In this document: one piece after another, positions 13,244 to 22,751 of the stretch | How the letters are laid out: every line of letters begins with the position of its first letter | Numbering within the stretch: the stretch's first letter is position 1 | Assembly (NCBI RefSeq): GCF_022829635.1 | Contig: NZ_JAKSYO010000144.1 | Span: 1 to 36,053, forward strand | Source: Methylobacterium sp. E-066 | GTDB taxonomy: Bacteria; Pseudomonadota; Alphaproteobacteria; Rhizobiales; Beijerinckiaceae | Length of the DNA: 36,053 nucleotides | Direction: 5' to 3' | The notes under the pieces: generated by a model | Database searches by the model: none | What the model was told of the DNA's origin: nothing | The model's input: only the letters and a program-made list of their open reading frames with translations | Translations under genes and position numbers: made by a program

Positions 13244-14905
13244 ATGTCCATCCGCTATAAGATCCTGCTCCCGCTCCTCGGCTTCCTGCTCCTCGCCGGG
13301 CTCCTGGCCGGGATCACCGGTCTCGTCGGCCTCGGCGCGGTCGGCGATCTGTCGCGGCTCGCCGAGCGCACCGCCGAGGCGGCCGAGACGAGCCGCGCCG
13401 CCCGCGACCAGTTCCACCGGGCCGAGGAGTTGGTCGCGCGGGTGAGCGCGATGACCGATCTCCTCGACATGGCGCCGATCCAGACGGAGTTCACCGGGGC
13501 GGGCGATCGATTGACGGTCCTGCTCGGGCGCCTGAAGGACATCGCCCTGTCCGAGTCGATGCAGGCCCTGGCGCGGAGCGCGGAAGCCGAGGCGCGGCAA
13601 TGGCGCGGCGATGCCGAGATCCTGCTGGGCATCCGGCAGGCGCGGGAGATCCCGGTCCAGGAGCGGATGGCCCAGCAGAGCCGGCGTCTGCGGCAGCGGT
13701 TCGACGAAGCCGTGGCGCTCGCCGCCGCGGATGCCCGGGCTCAGATGCAGGCGACCCGCGAGGCCACGGCCTGGAAGATCTGGGCGATGCTCGGGCTCGG
13801 GGGCGGCGTGGTCCTCATCGGATCGATCACGGCGCTCTGGCTCGCCGGCAATCTGGCCCGGCCGCTGGTCCGGCTGACCGACGAGACCACCCGCCTGGCG
13901 AACGGCGACACGAGCGTCGCGCTGGCCGCCGCAAACCGCCGGGACGAGATCGGCGCCATCGCCCGCGCCGTCGTGGCGATCCGCGACACGTCGCGGGCGG
14001 AGGCCGCGCAGCAGGTCGAGGCCACCGAAGCCGCCCGCCTGCGCGAGGAGCAGGCCCGGCGCACGATGCTGCACGACCTCGCCGACCGGTTCGAGCGCTC
14101 GGTCGGCGGGATCGTCGCCCATGTGGCCGAGGCGGTGACCGGCCTGCAGGCCTCGTCCGGCACGATGCAGGCCGCGGTGGGCGGGACGGCCCTGCGTTCC
14201 ACCAGCGCCGCGGAGGCCGCGCACCGGACCGCCGGAAACGTCAACGCCGTGGCGGCGGCGGCCGAGACCCTGGGCTCGACCGTGCAGGAGATCGGCCGGC
14301 AGGTCGCCCATGCCGCCGGAATGTCGTCCGCCGCCGTGGAGGCCGCTGCACGCACCGACGCGATCATGGCGGCCCTGTCCGCGGCCGCGGCCCGGATCGG
14401 CGACGTGGTCGGACTGGTCTCCACCATCGCGGGCCAGACCAACCTGCTGGCGCTCAACGCCACGATCGAGGCGGCCCGGGCCGGAGAGGCGGGGCGCGGC
14501 TTCGCCATCGTGGCGGCCGAGGTGAAGGAGCTGGCCGCGCAGACCGCCAAGGCCACCGACGAGATCGGCCAGCAGATCGGTGCCATCCAGGGGGCGACCA
14601 GCGGCGCCGCCGAGGCGATCCAGGACATCACGGCCCAGATCCACGCGCTGAGCGGCGTGACCACGCGCATCGCCAGCGCGGTCGACGGCCAGGGCGTCAC
14701 CACGCGGGAGATCGTGCGCAGCATGTCCGAAGCCTCGGGCGGGACCGACAAGGTGACCGCCGACATCTCCGAGGTCGCCCGCTCGGCGGGCGATGCCGGC
14801 CATGCCGCCGAGGCCGTCGCGACCTCCGCCGACGATCTGGCCGTCCAATCCCGCGCCCTGCACACGGAGATCGACCAGTTCCTCCGGAACGTCCGGGCCG
14901 CCTGA
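13244..14905 (+). CDS. Methyl-accepting chemotaxis protein
   Basis: This encodes 553 residues from ATG 13244. Layout: a membrane helix at about 8-32 ([23 protein letters not shown]), a periplasmic helical domain to about 180 with no recognised ligand fold (probably a four-helix bundle), a second membrane helix at about 182-205, a HAMP linker ([21 protein letters not shown]) and a long cytoplasmic signalling coiled coil. The hairpin tip is conserved: [37 protein letters not shown]. There is no C-terminal pentapeptide for CheR tethering. It probably feeds the CheA encoded 4 kb away; the ligand is unknown. Confidence 0.9.
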   Translation: MSIRYKILLPLLGFLLLAGLLAGITGLVGLGAVGDLSRLAERTAEAAETSRAARDQFHRAEELVARVSAMTDLLDMAPIQTEFTGAGDRLTVLLGRLKDIALSESMQALARSAEAEARQWRGDAEILLGIRQAREIPVQERMAQQSRRLRQRFDEAVALAAADARAQMQATREATAWKIWAMLGLGGGVVLIGSITALWLAGNLARPLVRLTDETTRLANGDTSVALAAANRRDEIGAIARAVVAIRDTSRAEAAQQVEATEAARLREEQARRTMLHDLADRFERSVGGIVAHVAEAVTGLQASSGTMQAAVGGTALRSTSAAEAAHRTAGNVNAVAAAAETLGSTVQEIGRQVAHAAGMSSAAVEAAARTDAIMAALSAAAARIGDVVGLVSTIAGQTNLLALNATIEAARAGEAGRGFAIVAAEVKELAAQTAKATDEIGQQIGAIQGATSGAAEAIQDITAQIHALSGVTTRIASAVDGQGVTTREIVRSMSEASGGTDKVTADISEVARSAGDAGHAAEAVATSADDLAVQSRALHTEIDQFLRNVRAA

Positions 14906-14929
14906 GCGCGTCGCCGCTGGGGCGATGCC

Positions 14930-17896
14930 CTACCCTTGGGACGCCCCGATCACCGTCCGCTTGATCCGCGCCAGCAGCGCGCAGGTCCGGCGCCGGTGGC
15001 GATGCAGTTCTGCCGCGAGGCTGCGGGCATCCGGCAGGCCCACGGCCTTGGCGATCTGCCGGGCGGCGCTGTCGGAGGGGACGGCGCCGGGATCGGCCAT
15101 CACCAGCCGCTGCCATTGGTAGACCGCATCGAGGAAGCCGTAGGTCTCGGCCAGGGGCTCGGCCATGGCGGCGGGCAACAGGCCGTGCGCGCCGGCCCGC
15201 CGCAGGACCGCCTCGCCGGAGAGGCCGATGCCGTCGGACCGGACATCCGGGTTGCTCAGCACGATGGACTGGGCCAGGAAATCGAGGTCGAACAGCCCGC
15301 CGGGGGCGAGTTTCAAGTCGTAGGGCCCGGCATGGCCGCGCTCGTCGGCCACCAGCCTGCGCATCGCTCCGGCCGCGGCGCAGACCTCTGCGGGATCGCG
15401 CGGCTGCGCGATCGTGTCGGCGATGGTCGCCATGACGGCGGCGCCGAGTTCGGGATCGCCCGCCACCACCCGGGCCCGGGTCAGGGCCATGTGCTCCCAG
15501 GGCTCGGCCGCCTCGCGCTGATAGGTCACGAAGCCGTTGAGCTGCACGGCGGGCGGGCTGTGGCTGCCGTAGGGTCGCAGGCGCAGGTCGACCGCGTAGA
15601 GCCGGCCGCGGCGGGTGGCGGTGGTGAGCGCCGCGTAGAGGCGCTGGGCCAGGCGGTTATAGGCCACGACCGCGTCGAGCGGGCGCGGGCCGTCGCTCAT
15701 CCGGTCCTCCGGATCGAAATCGTACAGGAACACCAGATCGAGGTCGGAGACCGCGCTGAGCTGCCGGGATCCGAGCCGGCCGAGTGCCAGCACGCAGCAC
15801 CGCCCCTTCGGGACGACGCCGTGATCTTGCGTGAACCGGCGCAGTTCCGCCTCCAGGTTCAGCGCGACCGTCGCCTCGGCGATGGCCGAATAGGCCTCCC
15901 CGGCCTGAAGCGGCGTGATCAGGCCGGACAGGAGCCGCGCGCCCGTCACGAACACCATCTGCCGGGTGGCGTCCCGGCACCGGTCCCAAAACTCCTCGTG
16001 GCTCGCAGGCTGCCCGATCAGTGCCCGGTACTGCGCGTGCACCTGCTCTGGCGCCGGCATTGGCGCGACGAAATCCGGGTCGAGCACGGTGTCGAGCACG
16101 TGGGGGCTGAGGCTGACCGTGTCTGCGAGATGGGGCGAGGTCCCCAGGATGTCGGCAAACAGCAGGCGCAGCCGCGCGTGCGAGCGCAGGATGGCGAGCA
16201 GCTCCGCCACCGCCGGCATCCGGGCGAAGGCCCGGTCGAGGGTGAGCAGGGCCGCGTCCGGATCGTTGGTGCCGCCGAGTGCCCGCAGCAGGCTCGGGAG
16301 CAGCTCGGCCAGGATCTCCCGCGCGCGGCCGGTCTGGAGCGCCGGCCGGCGGCCGACATGCCAGCCCTGCACGGTTTCCCAGGCGAGCCGGGAATCGCGG
16401 AACCCGAACGCCGCCAGATTCTCCAGGGTGGCGGGATCGGGCTCGCTCTCGCCGAAGACGAGGGCGTCCTCCGGTTCGCCGTCCCCCGGCGCCGTCTCGA
16501 ACAGCAGGGCGTAATGGGCCTGGACCCGGCCGGCCTGGTGGAGCAGCGCCGCCTCGAACGCCGCCCGCGTATCGAACCCCGCGAACCGGGCCAGGGCGTC
16601 GAGCGCCGCGTCGCCGGTGGGCAGACGCTGGGTCTGCTCGTCGCGGATCATCTGGATCCGGTGCTCGAGGGTGCGCAGGAACCCGTAGGCCGCCGTGAGC
16701 TCGTCGCGGGCTTGTCCGTCGATCCAGCCCTCCTCGACGAGACGCCCCAGCATCTCGACGGTTCGGCGCCCCCGCAGGGCGGGCTTGCGGCCGCCGAACA
16801 CGAGCTGCTGGGTCTGGACGAAGAACTCGATCTCCCGGATGCCGCCGCGGCCGATCTTGATGTCGTGGCCGGCCACCGTGATCGTGTCGTGCCCGCGGAC
16901 CATGTGGATCTGCCGCTTCATCGCGTGGATCTCGGCGATGGCCGCGAAATCGAAGTGCCGGCGCCAGATGAACGGCGCGAGATCGGCCAGGAACGCCGCA
17001 CCAGCCGGGATGTCGCCGGCGATCGGCCGGGCCTTGATGAAGGCGGCGCGCTCCCAGTTCTGGCCCAGCGTCTGGTAATAGTCGAAGGCGAAGCCGGTGG
17101 AGAGCGCCACCGCCGTCGAGCCTGGGTCCGGCCGCAGCCGGTAGTCGATCCGGTGGACGTAGCCGTCCGCGGTGCGCTCCGAGAGGAGTTTCACCAGGCC
17201 CTGCGCCAGCTTGACGAAGAACGCCTTGGGATCCCCGCCGGTGGCGGCGGCTGCGCGCTCGGCCTCGTAGAAGACGACCAGGTCGATGTCGCTGGAATAG
17301 TTCAGCTCGGCCCCGCCATGCTTGCCGAGCGCCAGGATCACGAGCCCGGAGCCGGCCTGCGGCGCCGCCGGGTCCTGCGGATGGAACCGTCCGGCCGCCA
17401 TGCCCTGCCGGAGCAGGGCGTCGGTGGCCGCGCTCACCGACGCGTCGGCGAAATCGGACAGGGCCTGGACGACCGCGTCGAGATCCCAGCCGCCGCCGAG
17501 ATCGGCGAGCGCCACCAGCAGGGCGTGTTCCTCGCGGTTCCGGCGGAGCCGGCGGCCGACCTCGGCCAGGTCGGGATTGTCGCCGCCGCCGACCGCGCGC
17601 TGCCGGGCGATGATCGCCCGGCTCGCGGCCTCCGGCGCCTGTCCCATCAGGGCGACGAGGCGTTCCGGCGAACGGGTGATCGCCTGCCAGAGGAAGGGCG
17701 AATGGTCGGCGAGCCCGAGCAGCAGGGCGCGGCAGGCCGGGGTGAGGAAGCCATCCGGGAAAGCCGGCGCGATCTCGGCGAGCCGGGCGCGCGCGGTGTC
17801 CGGGTCGGCGGGTCGCAGGCCGGGGCGCAGGCGCGCCAGCAGGGTGGATTCCAGCTGCCTGGGAGCTCCGGCTCGGCTGGCGGTCTCGTGGTGCAC
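14930..17896 (-). CDS. glnE: Glutamine synthetase adenylyltransferase/removase
   Basis: This encodes 988 residues. GTG 17896 is chosen because GGAGG lies 7 bases before it; the frame upstream of it is arginine-rich and unlike the family. Two nucleotidyltransferase domains are visible: the N-terminal removase with ALGKHGGAELNYSSDIDLVVFY at about 195-215 and the C-terminal adenylyltransferase with ALGRLGSRQLSAVSDLDLVFLYDFDP at about 705-730, each keeping the D-x-D metal pair. The motif IGRGGIREIEFFVQ precedes a helical linker. It adjusts glutamine synthetase activity to nitrogen status under PII control. The length is normal for the family. Confidence 0.96.
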   Translation of the reverse strand: MHHETASRAGAPRQLESTLLARLRPGLRPADPDTARARLAEIAPAFPDGFLTPACRALLLGLADHSPFLWQAITRSPERLVALMGQAPEAASRAIIARQRAVGGGDNPDLAEVGRRLRRNREEHALLVALADLGGGWDLDAVVQALSDFADASVSAATDALLRQGMAAGRFHPQDPAAPQAGSGLVILALGKHGGAELNYSSDIDLVVFYEAERAAAATGGDPKAFFVKLAQGLVKLLSERTADGYVHRIDYRLRPDPGSTAVALSTGFAFDYYQTLGQNWERAAFIKARPIAGDIPAGAAFLADLAPFIWRRHFDFAAIAEIHAMKRQIHMVRGHDTITVAGHDIKIGRGGIREIEFFVQTQQLVFGGRKPALRGRRTVEMLGRLVEEGWIDGQARDELTAAYGFLRTLEHRIQMIRDEQTQRLPTGDAALDALARFAGFDTRAAFEAALLHQAGRVQAHYALLFETAPGDGEPEDALVFGESEPDPATLENLAAFGFRDSRLAWETVQGWHVGRRPALQTGRAREILAELLPSLLRALGGTNDPDAALLTLDRAFARMPAVAELLAILRSHARLRLLFADILGTSPHLADTVSLSPHVLDTVLDPDFVAPMPAPEQVHAQYRALIGQPASHEEFWDRCRDATRQMVFVTGARLLSGLITPLQAGEAYSAIAEATVALNLEAELRRFTQDHGVVPKGRCCVLALGRLGSRQLSAVSDLDLVFLYDFDPEDRMSDGPRPLDAVVAYNRLAQRLYAALTTATRRGRLYAVDLRLRPYGSHSPPAVQLNGFVTYQREAAEPWEHMALTRARVVAGDPELGAAVMATIADTIAQPRDPAEVCAAAGAMRRLVADERGHAGPYDLKLAPGGLFDLDFLAQSIVLSNPDVRSDGIGLSGEAVLRRAGAHGLLPAAMAEPLAETYGFLDAVYQWQRLVMADPGAVPSDSAARQIAKAVGLPDARSLAAELHRHRRRTCALLARIKRTVIGASQG

Positions 17897-18222
17897 GCCG
17901 GTTCCTCCCTGGCTCGCGCTCACCCCGATCGCGTCGGGCGCCGGAGCGGCGCGCGGTCGTCGCAGGGACGCGGGCTCGTTGGCCGCGACCCTACCCGATC
18001 CGGCCGCGGCCGGCACCGGTCCCGCCCGGTAACGCTTTTCAAAGCCGACCGTGGCGTTTATCCGTGCGGACCGGTCCATCGCCCCCGGTCCGACCGGCGG
18101 GCCGCGCGGGATGTTTCGCGAGGACTCGACCGCTTGATCGGGCGGCCAAGGATCGGCGGCTCCGAAGCGACGAGCCGGCCCGCAGAGTGTTCGCCCCCCA
18201 GATCCGCCGCCCGGAGCGCGCC
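17897..18222. other. Divergent glnE-chpT intergenic region
   Basis: No gene is supported. A hairpin CGGACCGG/CCGGTCCG (18067-18074 with 18085-18092) lies about 130 bases before chpT. No TTAA-N7-TTAA CtrA box is seen, although chpT belongs to the CtrA pathway. Promoters for both genes must lie here but are not obvious by eye. Confidence 0.4.
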
Positions 18223-18933
18223 ATGTCCTCCCCGAACGCCCCCAGCCTGACCCTCGACGGCCTCGACCTCGCCGCCCTGCTCTGCTCCCGCGTCTGCCAC
18301 GACGTGATCAGCCCCGTCGGCGCGATCGTGAACGGGCTCGAGGTGCTGGAGGACGACGATGACGAATCGATGCGGGTTTTCGCCCTCGAGCTGATCGGCA
18401 AGAGCGCCCGGCAGGCCTCGGCCCGGCTGAAATTCGCCCGGATCGCCTTCGGGGCTGCGGGCTCGGCCGGCGCCTCGATCGACCTCGCCGACGCCGAGGG
18501 CGTCGCTAAGGGCATGTTCAGCGACGAGAAGACCAAGCTCGCCTGGAGCGCGCCGCAGGCCCTGTTCCCCAAGAACAAGGTCAAGCTGCTCCTCAATCTC
18601 GTGATGATCGCCACCTCGGCGATCCCGCGGGGCGGCCTGATCGACGTCGTCGTCTCCGGCGACGGCGAGGCGCCGACCCTCGTGCTCAAGGCCAAGGGCT
18701 CGCATGCCCGCATCCCGCCCCATGTCGAGGAGCTGATGGCCGGCAGCCCCGAGAGCGGCACCGTCGACGCCCACGGCATCCTGCCGTTCTACGCCGGCCT
18801 CGTGGCCCGGGCCGCCGCCATGGATGTCCGATTCGTCATCGAAGGTGATGAAGTGACGATCACGGCCTCGCCGACAGTGCTCGCGGCCCCCGCGCAAGAC
18901 GGTGACGAAGCTTCCGACACGGCGCTGGCCTAA
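18223..18933 (+). CDS. chpT: Histidine phosphotransferase ChpT
   Basis: This encodes 236 residues from ATG 18223 (GGAG about 7 bases upstream). The dimerisation helix carries the phospho-accepting histidine in SRVCHDVISPVGAIVNGLEVL (H26), as in ChpT. The C-terminal part is a degenerate HATPase-like fold: KNKVKLLLNLVMIATSAIPRGG and ESGTVDAHGILPFYAGLVARAA. In Caulobacter and Brucella, ChpT passes phosphate from the hybrid kinase CckA to CtrA and CpdR. A cpdR gene lies 10 kb away in this window; cckA and ctrA are not here. The che operon starts about 100 bases downstream. Confidence 0.9.
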   Translation: MSSPNAPSLTLDGLDLAALLCSRVCHDVISPVGAIVNGLEVLEDDDDESMRVFALELIGKSARQASARLKFARIAFGAAGSAGASIDLADAEGVAKGMFSDEKTKLAWSAPQALFPKNKVKLLLNLVMIATSAIPRGGLIDVVVSGDGEAPTLVLKAKGSHARIPPHVEELMAGSPESGTVDAHGILPFYAGLVARAAAMDVRFVIEGDEVTITASPTVLAAPAQDGDEASDTALA

Positions 18934-19036
18934 AAAACTGGAAACCCCCGGGGTGGGGAAGGGATCGAAACGCTTCCCTAACCCCGCGTGAGTAAGTACG
19001 TTGCGCGAGAGCCTCTTCGTGTAACGAGTATCGCCG

Positions 19037-21766
19037 ATGGACGACCTGCTTCGTGAATTCTTGACCGAGAGCGGGGAGCACCTCGACACGGTCGATGCTG
19101 AACTGGTTCGGTTCGAGCAGGACCCGAATAACCAGACGATACTGCGGAATATTTTTCGCCTCGTCCATACGATTAAAGGAACCTGCGGGTTTCTCGGGTT
19201 GCCGCGCCTCGAAGCCTTGGCGCATGCCGCCGAGACCTTGATGGGCCGCTTCCGGGACGGCCTGCCCGCCACCTCCGAATCGGTCACGCTGATTCTCTCG
19301 ACCCTGGACCGGCTCAAGGCGATCCTGGCCGACCTGGAGGCCACCGGCTCCGAGCCGGCGGGCTCCGACGACGACCTGATCTCCGAGCTGGAGCGCATGG
19401 CGTCGGCCGAGCCCGAGGCCGCGCCGGCCCCGCCGCCCGAGATCGTGCTGCCGGAGCCGGTCTCCCGCGAGCTGAAGCCCGGCGAGGTCTCCCTGGACGA
19501 TCTGGAGGCCGCTTTCCTGGCGGCCCCGGGCCCCAGCGAGGCGGATTTCGCCGCGCCGGTCTCGGCTCCCGTCGAGGCGCCGAAGGCCGAGGCCCCCAAG
19601 CCCGCCGCTCCCAAGGCTGTGGCACCCAAGGCCGAGCCTGCCGAAGCTGATTCGGTCAAGGCCGAGCCGGCTGGCGACACCGAGGCGGTCGTGGCCACCG
19701 AGACCACGGCGGCCGGGAGCAAGATCCAGACGATCCGCGTGAACGTGGATACGCTCGAGCACCTGATGACCATGGTCTCGGAGCTGGTGCTGACCCGCAA
19801 CCAGCTCCTCGAGATCGCTCGCCGGCACGAGGATTCGAGCTACAAGGTCCCGCTGCAGCGCCTCTCCCACGTCACGGCCGAGCTGCAGGAAGGCGTCATG
19901 AAGACGCGCATGCAGCCGATCGGCAGCGCCTGGCAGAAGCTGCCGCGCGTGGTGCGCGACCTCTCGGCCGAACTCGGCAAGCAGATCGACTTGGTGATGG
20001 TCGGCGCCGAGACCGAGCTCGACCGGCAGGTCCTTGAGGTGATCAAGGACCCGCTGACCCACATGGTCCGCAACTCGGCCGATCACGGCCTCGAATCGAC
20101 CGCCGGGCGCATCGCGGTGGGCAAGCCGGCCCGCGGCACGATCCGGCTCGCCGCCTACCATGAAGGCGGCACGATCACGATCGAGATCGCCGACGACGGC
20201 AAGGGCCTCGACCTCGCGGCGATCCGCAAGAAGGCGGTGGAGCGCGGGCTGGCATCCCAGTCTGACGTCGAGCGGATGACCGACGCGCAGGTCGCCAAGT
20301 TCATCTTCGATGCCGGGTTCTCCACGGCGGCGGCGGTCACGTCGGTGTCGGGTCGCGGCGTCGGCATGGACGTGGTCAAGACCAACATCGAGACCATCGG
20401 CGGCATCATCGACATCGCCACCACGGCGGGCCGCGGCACCACCTTCACCATCAAGATCCCGCTGACCCTGGCGATCGTCGCCGCCCTGATCGTGCGCGCC
20501 GGCGAGCACCGCTTCGCCCTGCCGCAGGTGGCCGTGCTCGAACTCGTACGGGTCGATGCCGGGGCGCAGCGGGTCGAGCGCATCAACGGCTCGCCGGTGC
20601 TGCGCCTGCGCGAGCGGCTGCTGCCGATCGTCTCCCTCACCGGCCTGCTCGGGCAATCGGACGGGCAGGGCGCGGAGACCGAGCAGGCGGGCTTCGTGGT
20701 TGTGGCCCAGGTCGGGCGCGAGCGCTTCGGCATCCTGGTCGACGAGGTCTTCCACACGGAAGAGATCGTCGTGAAGCCGATGTCGGCCAAGCTCCGGCAC
20801 ATCCCGATGTTTGCCGGCAACACGATCCTCGGCGACGGCGCCGTCGTGCTGATCGTCGATCCCAACGGCGTGGCCCGGCAGGTGGCCCAGGGCATCCAGG
20901 GCAGCAACAGCCACGCCGATGCCGACGCCGAGAGCGAGGCGGCCGAGATGGGCGATGCCAAGACCACGCTGCTGGTGTTCAAGGGCGGCCAGGGCAGCTT
21001 CAAGGCGGTGCCGCTCTCGCTGGTCACCCGCCTCGAAGAGATCGAGTGCGACAAGGTCGAGTGGCTGGGCGGCCGTCCGCTGATCCAGTACCGCGGCCGT
21101 CTGATGCCGCTGGTCCCGGCCGACTCGGCGATCACGATCCGCTCCGAGGGCACGCAGGCCCTGGTGGTGTTCTCCGACGGCGAGCGGGCCATGGGCCTCG
21201 TGGTCGACGAGATCGTCGACATCGTCGAGGAGCGCCTCGACATCGAGATCGCGGCCGACCGCTCGGATCTGATCGGCTCGGCGGTGCTGCGCGGTCGCGC
21301 CACCGACATCATCAACATCGCCCACTTCCTGCCGCTCGCCTACGACGACTGGGCGCGGGGCCCGAAGAAGGCGGAGCAGGCCTCGACGCTCCTGCTCGTC
21401 GACGACTCGGCCTTCTTCCGCGACATGCTGAGCCCGGTGCTGAAGGCCGCGGGCTACCAGGTCATCACGGCGGCGAGCGCCGAGGCCGCCCTGACGATCC
21501 TGCAGTCGGACGCGCGGGTCGAGGTCGTGGTCACCGATCTGGAGATGCCGGGCCGCAGCGGCTTCGACCTCGTCGCCGCCATGCGGGGCGCCGAGCCGCG
21601 GCTCGCCGGCCTGCCGGTGATCGGCCTCACGGGGACGGTCGGAACCGACGTGGTGGAGCGGGCCCGGTCGCTGGCGATCAGCGACCTGGTGGCCAAGTTC
21701 GACCGCAGCGGATTGATCGCGGCCCTGGCCGAGATCAGCGCCACCAACGTCTCGCAAGCCGCCTGA
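19037..21766 (+). CDS. cheA: Hybrid chemotaxis histidine kinase CheA
   Basis: This encodes 909 residues, longer than classical CheA (about 650). Order of domains: HPt with phospho-accepting H44 (LVHTIKGTCGF); an Ala/Pro/Lys-rich linker at about 125-235; a dimerisation helix pair from about 237 (VNVDTLEHLMTMVSELVLTRNQ); a HATPase with N-box DPLTHMVRNSADHGLE and glycine boxes DDGKGLD and GRGVGMDVV; a first CheW-like domain from about 475; a second from about 640; and a receiver at about 784-905 with acidic pair D789/D790 and phospho-acceptor D834. The architecture resembles hybrid kinases such as FrzE. It heads the che operon. Confidence 0.95.
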   Translation: MDDLLREFLTESGEHLDTVDAELVRFEQDPNNQTILRNIFRLVHTIKGTCGFLGLPRLEALAHAAETLMGRFRDGLPATSESVTLILSTLDRLKAILADLEATGSEPAGSDDDLISELERMASAEPEAAPAPPPEIVLPEPVSRELKPGEVSLDDLEAAFLAAPGPSEADFAAPVSAPVEAPKAEAPKPAAPKAVAPKAEPAEADSVKAEPAGDTEAVVATETTAAGSKIQTIRVNVDTLEHLMTMVSELVLTRNQLLEIARRHEDSSYKVPLQRLSHVTAELQEGVMKTRMQPIGSAWQKLPRVVRDLSAELGKQIDLVMVGAETELDRQVLEVIKDPLTHMVRNSADHGLESTAGRIAVGKPARGTIRLAAYHEGGTITIEIADDGKGLDLAAIRKKAVERGLASQSDVERMTDAQVAKFIFDAGFSTAAAVTSVSGRGVGMDVVKTNIETIGGIIDIATTAGRGTTFTIKIPLTLAIVAALIVRAGEHRFALPQVAVLELVRVDAGAQRVERINGSPVLRLRERLLPIVSLTGLLGQSDGQGAETEQAGFVVVAQVGRERFGILVDEVFHTEEIVVKPMSAKLRHIPMFAGNTILGDGAVVLIVDPNGVARQVAQGIQGSNSHADADAESEAAEMGDAKTTLLVFKGGQGSFKAVPLSLVTRLEEIECDKVEWLGGRPLIQYRGRLMPLVPADSAITIRSEGTQALVVFSDGERAMGLVVDEIVDIVEERLDIEIAADRSDLIGSAVLRGRATDIINIAHFLPLAYDDWARGPKKAEQASTLLLVDDSAFFRDMLSPVLKAAGYQVITAASAEAALTILQSDARVEVVVTDLEMPGRSGFDLVAAMRGAEPRLAGLPVIGLTGTVGTDVVERARSLAISDLVAKFDRSGLIAALAEISATNVSQAA

Positions 21767-21811
21767 TCCCGGCGCCGCCCGCCACACGACGATCGAATCC
21801 GGAGAGTTCTG

Positions 21812-22303
21812 ATGCAGGCTGCCAATGCCAACGGCGCCGAGACCGGCCCAACCGACGAGTATGTCACCGTCTATGTGGCCGACACCCTGTTCGGCCTGGC
21901 GATCGAACGGGTCCACGACGTGTTCGTCCCCTCCGGGGTGACGCCGGTGCCCCTGGCGCCCAGCGAGATCGTCGGCCTGCTGAACCTGCGCGGGCGCGTG
22001 GTCACGGCCGTGTGCCTGCGCCGGCGCCTGGGCCTGCCCGATGCCGTGGCGCAGGACGACAAGGCCAGCCCCAAGATGGCGATCGGCCTGGAGCAGACCG
22101 GCGAGACCTTCGCGCTCGTGGTCGACGGCGTCGGCGAGGTGCTGCGGCTCGGGGCCGACAGCCGCGAGGCGGTGCCGATCAACCTGGATCCGCGCTGGCG
22201 CAACCTCGCCACCTGCGTCCACCGCCTCGACGGCCGCCTCCTGGTGATCCTCGACGTGGACGCGCTCCTCGGCTTCAGCGCCGCCGGCGCGAAGGCGGCG
22301 TGA
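21812..22303 (+). CDS. cheW: Chemotaxis coupling protein CheW
   Basis: This encodes 163 residues with a single CheW domain (about 17-155): VTVYVADTLFGLAIERVHDVF, PLAPSEIVGLLNLRGRVVTAVCLRRRLGL with the LNLRG.V motif that contacts receptor and CheA, and ALVVDGVGEVLRL. It links chemoreceptors to CheA. GGAGAG lies 5 bases before the ATG. It is located 45 bases after cheA and 10 bases before cheY, in one operon. Confidence 0.95.
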   Translation: MQAANANGAETGPTDEYVTVYVADTLFGLAIERVHDVFVPSGVTPVPLAPSEIVGLLNLRGRVVTAVCLRRRLGLPDAVAQDDKASPKMAIGLEQTGETFALVVDGVGEVLRLGADSREAVPINLDPRWRNLATCVHRLDGRLLVILDVDALLGFSAAGAKAA

Positions 22304-22313
22304 GGGAGGGGGT

Positions 22314-22706
22314 ATGAAAGCGCCACACGAGACGACCTGCCTGGTGGTCGATGATTCCGCGGTGATCCGGAAGGTCGCGCGGCGGATCATCGAGGCCTTG
22401 GGCATGAATGTGAACGAGGCGGAGGACGGCAGCGCCGCGCTCGAAGCCTGCGCGGCCCACATGCCCGACGCGATCCTGCTCGATTGGAACATGCCGAACA
22501 TGGACGGCTACACCTTCCTCCAGGCCCTGCGCCGGAGCGAAGGGGGGGCGACCCCGAAGGTCCTGTTCTGCACCACCGAGAACGATGTCGGGGCGATCGC
22601 CCGGGCCCTCCGGGCCGGGGCGGACGAGTACATCATGAAGCCCTTCGATCGCGACATCCTGGCGGCCAAGCTCGAACAGGTCGGACTGGTCGCCGACGCA
22701 GCCTGA
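22314..22706 (+). CDS. cheY: CheY-type response regulator
   Basis: This encodes 130 residues, a stand-alone receiver with D13/D14 (VVDDS), phospho-acceptor D57 (LLDWNMPNMDGY), T87 (LFCTTEN) and K109 (IMKPF), the full canonical set at CheY numbering. GGAGG lies just before the ATG. It presumably receives phosphate from CheA and acts on the flagellar switch or, given the hybrid CheA, on another output or as a phosphate sink. Confidence 0.93.
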   Translation: MKAPHETTCLVVDDSAVIRKVARRIIEALGMNVNEAEDGSAALEACAAHMPDAILLDWNMPNMDGYTFLQALRRSEGGATPKVLFCTTENDVGAIARALRAGADEYIMKPFDRDILAAKLEQVGLVADAA

Positions 22707-22751
22707 ACCGACGCCACCTTCAACCGCGACCCAGTACCCGAGGCATTCATC

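Noticed and set aside
14936..18250. 1104-codon plus-strand open frame opposite glnE
   Set aside because: It mirrors glnE in the opposite strand of high-GC DNA; glnE has full family motifs and a good ribosome binding site, while the mirror frame has none.
18860..22501. 1213-codon minus-strand open frame opposite cheA, cheW and cheY
   Set aside because: It is a shadow of the che genes; no signal, domain or start supports it.
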